NCBI RefSeq assembly: GCF_037392515.1
Contig: NC_090288.1
Location: 57,149,673-57,213,672 of the forward strand
Source of the DNA: Haliotis asinina
Taxonomy: Eukaryota; Mollusca; Gastropoda; Lepetellida; Haliotidae
DNA: 64,000 bases
Direction: 5' to 3'
In this document: in pieces, positions 49,232 through 61,361 of the stretch
How the letters are laid out: each line of letters starts with the position of its first letter
How positions within the stretch are numbered: position 1 is the stretch's first letter
Position numbers and translations under genes: made by a program
Notes under the pieces: generated by a model
The model's database searches: none
The model's input: the letters and a program-made list of their open reading frames with translations, nothing else
What the model was told of the DNA's origin: nothing

Positions 49232-50527
49232 TAGTATTCCCAGAAATTATTGAGAATCATGTTGCGTCATGTAACTCATTACGTTTATTAACTTCTGGCG
49301 TTTTACTTACATAAACATGTTAAAACATCATCCTTTTACAGTCTCAGTCTTGTTTTAGTACTTTGTTAGACCTCCTCGCTCAGCAATGCATGCCTGAATA
49401 CTCCTAGGCACACTACCCATCAAAGTTTGTAGGTAATCGTGTGACAGGGTATCCCAATATTGGACCACCTCGGCCTTCATATCTTCAATATTTCTCAGTC
49501 CCTTTTGGTTTATTCTGTCCTTCATGACTCCCCACACATTCTCAATTGGGTTTAGGTCTGGGCTGTAACTGGGCCAGTCTAAAACTTGAACATTTTCGCC
49601 CGACAACCACTGTTTTGTGTAGCGCGCAGTGTGTTTTGGGTCATTATCATGCTGGAAAATCCAATCATCTTCATACAATGTTTGTGCTGTCGGAAGAAGG
49701 TGACCATTTAGAATGTCAACGTATCTTTCTTTTGTCAAGTTTCCCGTGAAAACACACAATGGCGTCACTCCGCGAGCCGATATGCCACCCCACATGTGAA
49801 ACTTCGGGCTATGTTTTGGTCACTGGTAGATAGGTTTGACAGTATCTTTGGTCCAAATTTTCACACAATTAGGGAAAAGCCAAACAGAACTTTCATCCGA
49901 AAAGAAAACATTATCCTAATCTTGATTTTCATGAGCCCGACACCAGTTTAAACGTTTTTCCTTTTGTGCATCTTTCATCAACGGCGAGGGAATTCCACGT
50001 TTTTTCACCCAAGTAAGTCTCTGTAATTCCTGCCTAACTGTTTCATTGCATACCTTAGGACTTCCTCTGCTAATCATTTCATTTCTGATGTTCTCAACAC
50101 TTTTCAATTTGCCCCTACTCACAATCTGCCCAAGTCTTGGGCGATCCACAACACTGAATTTCCTAGGCCGACCTGCCCCTGCTTTGTGCTCTACCCCGGT
50201 TCCTGTTTGAATATTCTTCAAAGTTCTGTATACTGTAGACAGAGGAATACCATGTCTACAAGCTAACACTTTAGCATCAGCCTCACCCCTTTCAAAATCA
50301 TCTAGAATGAGCTTTCTTTTCTCTCTTGCTGTAAATTCTGCCATGTCAACACAGGAAGCCGTCTGCTCAGACAAGGGAGATAACTCTTGACGTACTGAGC
50401 TACCTTCTAAGCCTTCAAGAGTTGTCTCCCTTATTTAGTATGCTTAGTGCATAGTGAAAGCCCTTTTTCCAATCTTAGCATCATTAGAAAAAAACAAAGA
50501 TTTTCTCAATAATTTCTGGGAACACTG
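49232..50527 (-). mobile_element. Tc1-like DNA transposon, 1296 bp
   Basis: 25-bp terminal inverted repeats, consensus start CAGTGTTCCCAGAAATTATT, lie at 49232-49256 and 50503-50527 (left copy with two changes). TA dinucleotides flank both ends (49230-49231, 50528-50529), the target duplication of the Tc1/mariner group. The element holds one transposase gene on the minus strand. An inner inverted repeat GGGAGATAACTCTTGA / TCAAGAGTTGTCTCCC (50375-50390, 50415-50430) sits upstream of the start codon. CpGs are kept although surrounding DNA is CpG-poor, suggesting recent insertion. Confidence 0.93.
49355..50344 (-). pseudogene. Tc1-like DD34E transposase, two nonsense codons
   Basis: Cut-and-paste transposase of 329 codons, the usual family length, starting at the ATG at 50344 (MAEFTAREKRK). 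The N-terminal DNA-binding region has a helix-turn-helix (about residues 8-55) and a GRPRKF motif, then a second helical region. The catalytic triad is present: Asp150 in FFSDES, Asp233 in QHDNDPKH and Glu268 in SPDLNPIENVW, with 34 residues between the last two (DD34E). No frameshift occurs, but TAG replaces codon 143 (49916-49918, probably Trp) and TGA replaces codon 175 (49820-49822). Both split the catalytic domain, so this copy should not make active enzyme. Two conceptual pieces remain open: 49919-50344 and 49355-49819. Confidence 0.93.
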
Positions 50528-50529
50528 TA

Positions 50530-52597
50530 CAAGTTGACAAACTAGCCTCACTTGCATTGGATGGATGTAGCCAGACTATCAGAGGTACAGGAGTTTTAGA
50601 AAAAGACGTGTTGATGACAACCTTTACTTATAAAGGTTAATGATGTGAGTTTGTAGTATGTAGTAACTCTTGACTGCAGATGCCATAGTTTCTGTAAAGT
50701 TTGTATTGTAATGGAATCTATAAATTATCATCTATACAATGTCTGTATTCAGGCATCTTAACAGTGTATGAAATAGCATCTGCCTGGCGGCCCGTTGCTT
50801 ACTAGCTTACAACTATATTTCATAGCTGGCCCTGTGGGCCAATCCATTTTCCATGGGTATATATTCTACAATGTCACTGACTACGGGTGATATTTTGAAA
50901 AGAGTTTACAGTTGTGGTAGCTAGATGATGTCTGTAAGTATAGTTCATGATCAATCAACTTCCCCAGATCAGTCTATCCTTTTATCTAACACTAAACATG
51001 ATGCTGCTTAAAAGAATGATTTCAGTGACCAAGTCGTTTTGGTTAAATTTACTGTTGCGCAATTTAGTTTTCACAAGGAGAGTTACAAATCCCCTGTGCT
51101 CATTGCATGAAGAACATGACAGATACTGATCATTCTGACTTTGCCTGTTTGTCTCATTCAGATAACAGTGACACTGAATGAATCAACAGGGACCACCAAG
51201 TTATGCTTTGTAAACTTTGTTGTTGCATATGTTTAAGTTTACCTCACTGTGAGGAATTCTTTGATAACAGTATTTTAACACCTTACCTCAGTTTCCAGTT
51301 TCTTGTAGAAGGCTGGATACATGTTTACAGTGCCAGCAACACTTTTCAGTTATCAGCTTCCTGTCTGTTTTAGGAGTTAGTTTCATACACTGATTTTAAA
51401 CACTCTTGCATTTACAGCTGCTGACCATATAATAAAATTTAATACTACAGAGGATATATGATATGAGGAAGGAGTTGAGTTCCATATCTAATTACTCACT
51501 CTCTCACTCACTCACTCACTCACTCAAAGGATAAGGTATTATCTTTGTATGATACGTATCATGAAATTGTCTTTGAAAGCTTGACATGCTGGGTCATTTC
51601 AAAGAGTGATTTTTAGCAAGTGTTTAATGTTAAACACCTTCCAAACACCTTTGATATGTTTCTGTAATTCTTAGACACAAGTCCGCAAAGATAATAAGCA
51701 ACATCCCATATGTGCATGGCCCTTCCTACATTTCATCAACAACATCCCTGTCTCAGAGAAGCTAATATTGTCTGTCATTATACCCACTATCTTGTGTTGT
51801 TCTATGCATCAGGACAAAGGTTATGCACCAAACAACTGAAATAAATGAATTGTATGAGAAAGTTAACAACAGGCACCTATAAACTGGGAAAGTTGAAGCA
51901 GGTAATGCATTCACAACTGTAGTCAATGTCTGAGAGAGTGACACAATGCATTTTCAAAATTCAGTGCCAGGCTTATAACATTGAATGATGTACACTGCCA
52001 GGACTTGTACCACTTGTCTGTTAATATGAAGTGGCAAATCATAGGTATGTATATACCAGTGTATGACTCATGCCATTGGACAAGAATTTATCATCAGCCA
52101 ATCCTGAAGGGCTGCTGGATTCAAGGATGTTGACTATCAGATGTATACAATTGGTACCTGGACATTGCCAAAAGTGTTCAATGTAGTGTAGAGCAAGGCA
52201 GACCTGGAACTTGCAGTCATGGAGGACAATCCATTGCTCAAACAAAAATCAGTACCTCATGCATGTGACAGACGGTTCAGATATTGCAATACAGCATATG
52301 ATGAACCGAACATTTATCCCCTAAAGCATTTGGCGCTGATTTTGTCAAGGGTTTGGACCTTTAACAGAGGTAATCTGAATTGGGAGAGGTATTTGACATA
52401 CTTGATGCATCAGTAATTGCCAATTTTGACAGCCAGTAACTACATCCTGATCCGATCTTTATCGATAACACTGCTAGCCCACACAGAAGTCCAGCTGTAG
52501 TTGACCATCTATGCTGAAATGTCATCAGCAGTTTGAACTGGCTGACTAGCAGTCGTGTCCTCAATCGAAATCAAGCACCTGAGGGTGCAGTTTGGAC
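50530..52597. other. No gene; CTCA microsatellite
   Basis: A CTCACTCACTCACTCACTCA run lies at about 51496-51524, perhaps the relic of a SINE tail. Overlapping frames on both strands lack domains. Confidence 0.4.
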
Positions 52598-53412
52598 AAT
52601 GAGAGAAAACCAGGAATAATCTTGTTCAAACCATTCAGGAACTGGGCCAGGCACTTCATGAATCGTGAGAACCAGGAACAATCCTGTCCAAACCTTTCAG
52701 GAACTGGGCCAGGCACTTCATGATGAACAGTCCTGTTGAAACCAGACTTACGAAGTGTGAGAGCCATGAACAGTCCTGTTGAAACCAGACTTAGGAAGTG
52801 TGAGAGCCATGAACACTCCTGTTGAAACCAGACTTACGAAGTGTGAGAGCCATGAACACTCCTGTTGAAACCATGCTTATGAAGTGTGAGAGCCATGAAC
52901 ACTCCTGTTGAAACCACGCTTATGAAGTGTGAGAGCCATGAACAGTCCTGTTGAAACCAAACTTACGAAGTGTGAGAGCCATGAACACTCCTGTTGAAAC
53001 CAGACACACAAAGTGTGAGAGCCATGAACAGTCCTGTTGAAACCAGACTTACGAAGTGTGAGAGCCATGAACACTCCTGTTGAAACCACGCTTATGACGT
53101 GTGAGAGCCATGAACAGTCCTGTTGAAACCAGACTTACGAAGTGTGAGAGTCATGAACACTCCTGTTGAAACCAGACTTATGAAGTGTAAGAGCCATGAA
53201 CACTCCTGTTGAAACCAGACTTATGAAGTGTAAGAGCCATGAAAACTCCTGTTGAAACCATGCTTATGAAGTGTGAGAGCCATGAACACTCCTGTTGAAA
53301 CCAGACTTATGAAGTGTAAGAGCCATGAACACTCCTGTTGAAACCAGACTTATGAAGTGTGAGAGCCATGAACACTCCTGTTGAAACCATTCAGGAATTG
53401 GGCAAGTGGCTT
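52598..53412. repeat. 42-bp minisatellite
   Basis: About 16 copies of a 42-base unit (GAAGTGTGAGAGCCATGAAC, ACTCCTGTTGAAACCAGACT, TA). Both ends of the array carry the same ACCATTCAGGAACTGGGCCA-type flank. The period is a multiple of three, so minus-strand frames (52561-52767, 52877-53089) read 14-residue repeats by default. Confidence 0.9.
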
Positions 53413-54454
53413 CATGTAGAGGGGATCAACATCCCACAAGACATGATTTCCATGAGCAAGAGAGTTGGAAACATCAGAGAGTTGTTAATACAATGACTAT
53501 AGACAATTGATGTTGATAACTTTTTTGTATCATCATGTAGCATTGTCATTCTGAAATGACAAAATGAACTCAAGATTTCTGTGCCCATAGTTATGGCCCC
53601 TTACTGTGTATGCAAAAGTTGTATTTCGCTCAAGAAAATACTGATCTATGGTCTCAAGGTGTCATTTGTGATGACACTACAACACCCTTATCTTGACATC
53701 TTTCAGTTCACATTTTGTTAATCAATGAAGCCGATAGTTGAATTTCAGTATACTAAAATCCAGTGGATGCTGTTTAACATTTGCCCAGTTATATATTTAT
53801 GAACCTCACTTTATGCAGTGATGCCTCTGATTGCCTCTGAATTCAAAACGGAGACTGATACAGTGTATCAATATGAATGTAGGAGTATGCCTTTGTGTGT
53901 ACAGTATATTGTGATACACTTTCAGTCTCCAGTACACACCCATTGTCAGCGTATATGGCAGTGGTTTAAGAGCACTGAAGGTTTAACTAAACAGAAATGT
54001 TAAAGCAATTCCAACAAAAAAACCACCTATTCATCTCTTTCCTTGAACTATATCGTTTGATAACAAACAAAACATTATCTTAAATGTTAATTGCTTCCCA
54101 GCAGACAGAAAAAAAACAGACTTGTCGCTGTATTTTTACGTAAACGAATCTCATGAAACACAGATGGTAAGCATTGCAAAAATCAAATTGGATTTGTTTA
54201 AAATTTTAAAACAGAGAAACTACTGATTTTCAGTGTGAATGATATCATTTGAACATTGCTGAATATTAGAATTTTCACCCCAGTGGATACCCCAGTGAGA
54301 CACACAAGACTTAACTCCCAGCAGCCAATATTTTTGTTTCTGCCTCTATAGTTCTGCTAGCGTTTCAATAAGTATCTTTCAACACCTTTGGTATAACATG
54401 TCCAGTAGACTGAACTATAACAAACCACAAGAACACTAGACCAGATATAAATGG
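53413..54454. other. No recognisable gene
   Basis: CpG-poor unique sequence. No exon recognised. Confidence 0.4.
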
Positions 54455-54512
54455 GTGAATGAGTTTAGTTTTATGCCACTGTTAGTAATATTATGTTGTT
54501 GGGGACACTGTA
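54455..54512 (-). repeat. SINE tail fragment
   Basis: GTGAATGAGTTTAGTTTTAT and GCCACTGTTAGTAATATTAT, matching the shared A/B tail only. Confidence 0.5.
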
Positions 54513-54579
54513 AATGATGATATCAATGTAGATATTATAGATCTGTGTCTGGTGCCGGTTGTTATAGACTGACTGACCA

Positions 54580-54754
54580 AGAAATGGTACCAAGTCGAAA
54601 TCACTGATATTACGAAACAACAAACCACCATGCGAAAAAGGAAATTTAAAGTGCATTTTAATAGCTGGTTTGCCCATCATTAAAATCATTTTCCTTTTTC
54701 ACAGTGTTGGTTTGTCGTTTTATAATATCAGTGATTTTGACTTGGCAGCATTCT
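54580..54754. mobile_element. Foldback (MITE-like) element, 175 bp
   Basis: Two arms of about 64 bases are imperfect inverted repeats. The left arm begins AGAAATGGTACCAAGTCGAA and includes AAATCACTGATATTACGAAA; the right arm contains TATAATATCAGTGATTTTGA and CTTGGCAGCATTCT. About 45 bases lie between them. No coding capacity. The outer boundary and target duplication are uncertain. Confidence 0.75.
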
Positions 54755-55060
54755 TTTTGCTCGTTATTTTAAACATAAATATAGATCCAAGTTACAATTT
54801 CTTCGAAAGACATGGTGTCTGAGGAGGTTAGATTGTGTAACCCCAAATATGGCGTGTTAACATACACTTCCAGGTGCAGAAAACATCCACTAAAACCATC
54901 TGATAGCCAATAGCTGTGGGGTAATGTTGTACAGGAAATGATATGTATAGATAACATTGAAATTGTTGCATTTGTGAAAGGTGCTGTTATTAGAACTGAA
55001 ACATAGTCACTTTTGGCAAGTAGTCCGATTTTATATGTCATTGAAATTGAAAAAAGAAAG
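54755..55060. other. No recognisable gene
   Basis: AT-rich flank of the duplicated inverted-repeat element. Confidence 0.35.
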
Positions 55061-55365
55061 ATTATTTCCATTATCAGACAAAAGATATCTCTACTACAGG
55101 ATATTGTTTGGTACAGACTGTATCATAAGCATGTGCTTATATACTGGACAAAATAAGTTAGGGATATTTGAAAACAAAAGATTATTTCCATTATCAGACA
55201 AAAGATATCTCTACTACAGGATATTGTTTGGTACAGACTGTATCATAAGCATGTGCTTTTATACTGGACAAAATAAGTTAGGGATATTTGTAGTTTTATG
55301 TCTGATATTTTATCAGCATGTCATTCAAAATTATCAAATATCCCTAACTATTTTTGTCCAGTATA
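55061..55365. mobile_element. MITE-like inverted-repeat element with 120-bp tandem duplication
   Basis: TATACTGGACAAAATAAGTT and the next 11 bases (55260-55290) match, with few differences, the complement at 55335-55365, which ends TTTTTGTCCAGTATA. The two arms are separated by 44 bases. The left arm together with about 80 bases before it (ATTATTTCCATTATCAGACA) is tandemly duplicated with a period of exactly 120 (55061 and 55181), giving a second left arm at 55140. The termini match the copy at 40337-40469. The palindrome is flanked by TATA, so a TA target duplication is possible. Confidence 0.75.
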
Positions 55366-55473
55366 TATCAGAATCAAATAGGAATGATGCAAGGTGTTTG
55401 TGATAAAGGAGAGCATGTCCTGCTGCTCTAGTGGCCCCTATTGCAAAGACATGCCTTTAATCCAACTATGTTT

Positions 55474-55699
55474 GTTAGTTGTTTAATGCCACACTCCAAT
55501 ACTCCAATACTCCAGCTCTATGGTAGCAGTCTGTAAATAGTCCAGTCTAGACTGACAATCTGGTGATCAGTAGTATGAGAATCAATCACAGTTGGCATAC
55601 AATGACATATATTTACGAAATCAGCAAACCTGACCACCTGATTCTGTTCGTCACTTCTTACGACAAGCATGACTTGCAGAAGACCAATTCTAACCCTGG
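55474..55699 (-). repeat. SINE family B, CpG-decayed
   Basis: GTTTAATGCCACACTCCAAT, with a duplicated ACTCCAAT, CAGCTCTATGGTAGCAGTCT, GACAATCTGGTGATCAGTAG, CATACAATGACATATATTTA and CACTTCTTACGACAAGCATG. Confidence 0.7.
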
Positions 55700-56320
55700 T
55701 TTTCACACATTTGTCCAACAGTGCCGAACTGCATTGGACATTACCTTGCTCATGGTTGGAAATGTCGTCTGAACATTTGGACCTCACCTAACCTGCTGTT
55801 TTGCTATTCTAGACTCTCATTACTTCAGAATATCCACAAGCCATTCCTGTATTGACTGTTTGGAGTGGAGATTATCACCACCAGGTGGGAAGTATTTCAC
55901 TGCAGCAATGTTCCCAGGTGCAATCAATAGGAAGGAGCTAATCTGTGCAGCATAATGCCATACTTAATCCATTTGTACTGAAACAGCCAGTTAATAACAT
56001 CATTATGGCACTGTGGCTATATTTAGAACTGTACAGATTGATCATTAGGGAATTCATTCATTCCATACTGACCTGGTGTGTCTTCTCCCTTCAAAGTGGT
56101 TTTGTAGCAATGCTGATCGCTAGGTCAAAATAGCTATAGGCAGACAAATATTATGTGAGGTTAACTTCATGAAAACAATCAGAGGGTATTTCTTTTCTTC
56201 GTATTATTTTATAACAGAAGGCTCATGCTGCTAAAAACAATTGACATGGTTGAACACGTAATTGTAAACGGTTGACCTTAATTTAGGGTGCTGAGTCTAG
56301 CCCTGGTTCGCCGGTGTATT
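55700..56320. other. No recognisable gene
   Basis: CpG-poor unique sequence. Confidence 0.4.
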
Positions 56321-56480
56321 GGGGATGGTATGGTAGATAAGTGGTTCACATGTCATGCTGAAGACCTTGGTTTGATTCCCCTCATGGGTACAATGTTTTG
56401 AAGCCCATTTCTGGTGTCCCCTGGTGATGTCGCTGGATATTGCTGAACGCAGCTTAAAACCATACTTACTCACTCACTTG
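56321..56480 (+). repeat. SINE family A
   Basis: GGTATGGTAGATAAGTGGTT, ACCTTGGTTTGATTCCCCTC, ATGGGTACAATGTTTTGAAG, CCCATTTCTGGTGTCCCCTG, CTGGATATTGCTGAACGCAG, then TACTTACTCACTCACT. Confidence 0.75.
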
Positions 56481-57130
56481 TTCTTGTACTCATTGTTTGT
56501 GGCAAAAATTGAGTACATAATAATGCATATATAAACAAGGCCATGATTTACTATATCATGAGAATGTGTTTGTAAACCACTATCAGACTGTGATGCTATC
56601 AGGTATTTGTGTAAGTTATCCTGCCACCTTTTGACCTGGTCACAAACAAATGGAAAGGCAAATCAAATACTTTTGGTCGTTTCCCAGAGTTTAGGCTTAT
56701 GCAGTTTTTTTACGCTCTCCCACAGGTACCACATATCTGAAGAAATACTTGTGTTGATGGTCATGGTCATGTGTTGTCATGGTAGCTGATAGATTGATAG
56801 TGATAATTAACAACTGATACATTCAAAGTGGGTTTTCAGTGACCATGGTTTGAGATTCCTTGTATTGTATTGTGTAAGTTATGGTTAAATCTAAAAGGTA
56901 TTATTAAAGTAAATCCCCAGCAACCAAAGGGCATAATTTACCATTTTAGATACAGTAGTGAATGAACTTCCACTAGATGTAACTAGAAACAGATTGTCAA
57001 AAATGCCATTTCAACCTATAAAGTTGTAAAAAACGTAATGAAAAAAAAGCCTGTGAAATTGGAGTTCAAATGATCCACTAACTTTCCCCCTGCACAAGGG
57101 GAAAAAGTGGTGTCAACAGCTGTCCTGCAC
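56481..57130. other. No recognisable gene
   Basis: Leads into the CpG-retaining patch at 57.1 kb. Confidence 0.35.
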
Positions 57131-57151
57131 TGTGCGCATCATGCATGCGCA
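57131..57151. promoter_or_regulatory. Paired NRF1-like sites
   Basis: TGTGCGCATC followed by TGCATGCGCA (57142-57151), a close match to the NRF1 palindrome, in a locally CpG-retaining patch. NRF1 sites typify TATA-less housekeeping promoters. Strand and target gene unknown. Confidence 0.3.
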
Positions 57152-58907
57152 GTGAATATGTTCGCAGGGCTTGAAACACTATGCATGCCCGGAGTATGAG
57201 GTCGTGAGCAGTCTCATTTTGGTTGTGTACACAAACAAGTTAATAATCTACTCGTTACATAAAAAAACTTCTTGATTGTGGTGAGCAGCCTCTGTCACAG
57301 AGAAAAGTCAATGTCTGGTTTATTGTATACCTATATGTCTGCCTGCCTGTCTGCTAAAAACAATATGCAATACACAGCTTCAATCATTGACCACATGCAA
57401 TTTGAATTTAACACCTATCAGACTATATGCCATAAACAAGATAAATTGATTTATGACCCGTGCACCCGAGTCCTGTCTCTGCCACTTTATGTAATTAGGC
57501 AGGTGTGATACTTGTACACTTGACATGTTTTTATGTCTATGGGTTGCCAGCAAACTACATCCATTTGTTTCTGATGAGTGGATCTGGTGTAAACTCTTGT
57601 CCTGCTTTGTACTTGGATGAATGACAGTTTCCGGCCACTTGGTAGTTCACCATCTCTACTGAGTTGATTTTTGATCGAACGCAAAATCAGAGAACATATA
57701 TTTACAAAACCCAACGTCTCTATATACATTCTTTATGGATAACAACTTCTAGTATATGATTTTGTTTGACAACGGTATATGAATCCACACTGAAGCGACT
57801 CATCATGTACAATGAAAGAAGATCCATAAAGAATCTTCCTTTCTTGTGACATGCCATACTTCTAAAATGCCCATCAAATGGATCATCTTTCTGTATGTAC
57901 TATGAGCCCTCAGCGTATCAGCAAATGAACCAGCCAGCCAGAAGCTGTCATTACAATTCAGTGCACACCTACCCGCTGTGACTGGGTTCGGTCTCCCTCA
58001 GGCTTCGTTTCGAGGGAAGTAAGACCAAGTACAAAATATTGCACTTTTGAATCGTGATTGTACATGTATAATTTTGTTTATTTGTTTTTTTATAAGCAGC
58101 AATGTATATTACATGTCATGAATAAAAGATAATTGTGTTTTTTTTATATTTGATTTTTTAGTTGCATGTGACCTTTAATGGACACAACACAACAGGAAAC
58201 TGGGGATTTAGAAATTAACGTACTATAAGTGTCAGTGACAATGAATGAGACCAAATGACTTAGGTTTAACTAACATTTACAAATAGGTAAAAATTCCTTG
58301 TAATGTTTGAAGGAAAATAAGTCCATATTCCTTTATTGGTCATATTTACAGTGCTTTAGCTAGGCTTCGTAATAGCAGGATTCCTTCTAGTCATACTTAC
58401 CTTATCGCTTTATGTATAAGTGGATGTGCCAACTATGGCTCAACTTTGTAAATCATAACATGTTTTTTTTATATATCAGGCATGTAATCTATTTCAAAAT
58501 GCGACACTTTTCATTGAAAGCGATCGGAAATTATAATATAAATATCAAAGCTTCCGGAATTCAAAGCAAATCTTCCTAAGTGATATGATGTAATAAGAAT
58601 GAGCTTGTTTTTGTTGTCAAAGCTTGACTTGACATACAGAAATCATTTAGGCTGTTAGAATGTCAAAGCAAAGGATTACAGATCCTCTTTTAGTTACTGG
58701 CCCACATTTTCTAAATATTGGGGCCTTCCAAGAAAATCCTGGCTGCAGCACTGCTGTTATTGTCAACTGTGTGCTTGTTTCATTTGTATGACTTGTTGAC
58801 ATTGCGCAATCATCCTTGTATTTTCTGTGAGTATTTAAACTTAGCCTCAGTACTTTTCGTTACGGTCCACTATTAAGTCTAGATAACCTTTGAGATTGAC
58901 CATTCAG
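57152..58907. other. No gene seen; CpG-retaining patch
   Basis: More CpGs than flanking sequence (for example GGGTTCGGTCTCCC and GGCTTCGTTTCGAGGG at about 57983-58015). May be promoter-proximal; no exon proven. Confidence 0.35.
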
Positions 58908-59060
58908 AACACAGAATACCAAAGCGCGAAAGTGGACAAGTGCACATACCTTTTGAACTTTTTATGTCAAAAAGGTTTGCACCCGAACGATTCCGAATGC
59001 TATTTTGCATATGTTCCCTTCCGGGTGATGCACACAGTGCACATTACAACCATTACAGCG
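58908..59060 (+). CDS. Candidate internal exon, unknown protein
   Basis: An acceptor-like GACCATTCAG (AG at 58906-58907) and a GTGAGT donor at 59061 bound 51 open codons, in phase 0 at both ends. The peptide starts NTEYQSAKVDKCTYLL and contains LCQKGLHPNDSECYF. It keeps several CpGs in a CpG-poor zone. No domain recognised; the acceptor's pyrimidine tract is weak. Confidence 0.25.
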
Positions 59061-59066
59061 GTGAGT

Positions 59067-61150
59067 AAACAGTCACAGAAAATTGTGTTTTTGGTAATAT
59101 TTAAGGATGTCATCTTGCAGAAATATTAGCTAATGGTAATCATGTCAACAGAGCAACGTATGATTGGACGGACATCAAAGGTTACCTGACACAACCTTCT
59201 AGGGTTTGTTAGACTCAGTGGTGGAATGTAGCGAATAACACTGAGACTAAGTTTACTTAGACTGTCTGTGATAGATACAGTAAAAACTCTGCACAGTTGT
59301 TGAAGGCACTTTGAAAATCTCAACGTAGCTCTGTTCCTACTCATGTCTATGTGCTGCTGTCTTTTGATTCAAATCCCAGTTTCACCCCAATCACCTCAGA
59401 CAGGTGTGCTTTACCCATTGGTACTTGAAGGTAACAGTATTAAAAATGTTTCCATGGAAGTGCGTCATTGAACAACAAACAAGGAACGTATTATTAGGCA
59501 TTACTTTGGTATGATTAGATTCTTATACAGAAACAAATTGTGTTTTTTTAAACTATGGTAGTAAGATTGTAAAAGAAGTCACATTCGTTTTGTTTCAACT
59601 GAGAATTTTGTGGAAAAGGCACAGTAATGTCAGGAGATGATGGTTGTGAATAATGACTTGAGAATAATTAAACTTTTCTGCCAAAACTTATTCCAATCAT
59701 TGTAAAGGAGTGAATACTAGTGCAAAATGATGTGAATGGATCATGAAGAGATGGCACCAGGGGTTTGTCGAAAGATGTAAACAGATCGTGCTCTTCTAGT
59801 AGCAATCAAAACTCAACGTTTGCTTCAAACAGTGTTTGCTGATTACCTGGCTCTGTTCTGCACATCAAGTTGTATTTTTATCATGCAAGAAAGAAACAAA
59901 TAAGGCAATCCAGTGATAGACCTAAATTCCAGTGTCATGATAGGCCATTATCTGATGACAGTTTTGCCCATTTGAAATACTTCTACCACTGCAGATACTC
60001 TACTGCTAGTAAATTTCAAAATTTTAAAATTTAAAAAATATGTTTATTTTGTAACATGGTAGCAGTGGACATTCCATGTATCTCTCTTTCATGGAAAATA
60101 ATGGAATGCTACCATGCAGAAGGTCAAGCTTTGATTCCCGAAGGGGCACCTCTTCACTTGATCAAGAACAATAGACATCTTCAGGCAACATGCTATAGCA
60201 CCACATGTATGGCCAATGCACATTACATGTCTACTGGGCTCAGTGGAACAGCTTATTTCTCTCTATGTAAATAGTACTAAGGGACCATTGGACTATGGAT
60301 TTATCCTCCAACACACTGAATTATCTTGCAGGGTTTATTATGCATGTATACTTTGTTCTGAGATTGTTAAAATAATACAGTTCTGCAAATATAGATTATG
60401 GTAGGAAACATACTTTGATTTATTCTCAATAGATATGTTTATTTGGAAAAAGTTAATTTCCAAGAGCAGCTTGAAGAAATTAATTATTGATAGAAAATTG
60501 GTGTTGGTATGTTGCACATGTAAAACCAACAGACAGTTAGGCAATTAGTGTAGGGAACATATAAATGTAATTGAATGGATTTCAGTGAATAGGAATACAA
60601 CATTCATGTGTGAGGCAAGATAATCATGTCAGTGAATACACCTCAAAATTGGCATAGCACAGCCTTCCAACTACAACCAGTAATATGATGTATATTGTAT
60701 TTCTCTTGAGCCATCTGTAATCAAACATCAAGTGAATGATGCTGTAATTATTTTTATCAATATTTCAGTATTTTCTTGTCACACAATAATACCCCAGTCA
60801 GTGATAGAAGCTTAGCTGTATAACCAGGAGATATTACAGGTTTTTTTTAATAACTAACTCAATGGAAATCCTTCAGGGATTGGGATTTATTTATGTGGTA
60901 TGAAAAATTTATCTGTTAGTAATCACTGTTGGTGATATTGAGATCTGGTTATTGATTTGCTCAAAGAGGAATACTTGATGTAAATCTGCTCGGTGTGGAT
61001 GAGCACTATATCATGGATCAGTAGATGGCCATCTTGTTCATGGCTTCTTTGTGTCTGAGTGCTGTGTCTGGGTTTGTTCAGGTTGTGGAGTACACGGGTT
61101 TAATGCATGAATCTGGATGACAATCCTTCACGTACAATCTTAGTACAGAG
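59067..61150. other. No recognisable gene
   Basis: CpG-poor sequence. Frames such as 60056-60274 lack domains. Confidence 0.4.
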
Positions 61151-61310
61151 GCTGCTTCCATGGCCTAGCAGATATGGCGTCTGCCTCAAGAGGTGAAGGT
61201 CGTCTTTTCATTCCCAGGTCATGTCCTACCCAAACATGGAGATGAATCATTATGGCTTGCTGTTTTTCTGCCTTGTGTTCATCATTAAGCGAATATAAGA
61301 AGTATTGGTT
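61151..61310 (+). repeat. tRNA-derived SINE candidate (Arg-tRNA-like head)
   Basis: CATGGCCTAGCAGATATGGC and GTCTGCCTC resemble a tRNA A box and anticodon arm, and TTTTCATTCCCAGGTCATG a decayed B box at the expected distance. The 3' end is uncertain. Confidence 0.5.
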
Positions 61311-61361
61311 TTCTTGGACTCAGAGCTAGCTGCCGTTAATAACATACGCCTGTGTGCAGGC
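61311..61361. other. Unique spacer
   Basis: Short unique sequence between the SINE candidate and the tandem array. Confidence 0.3.
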
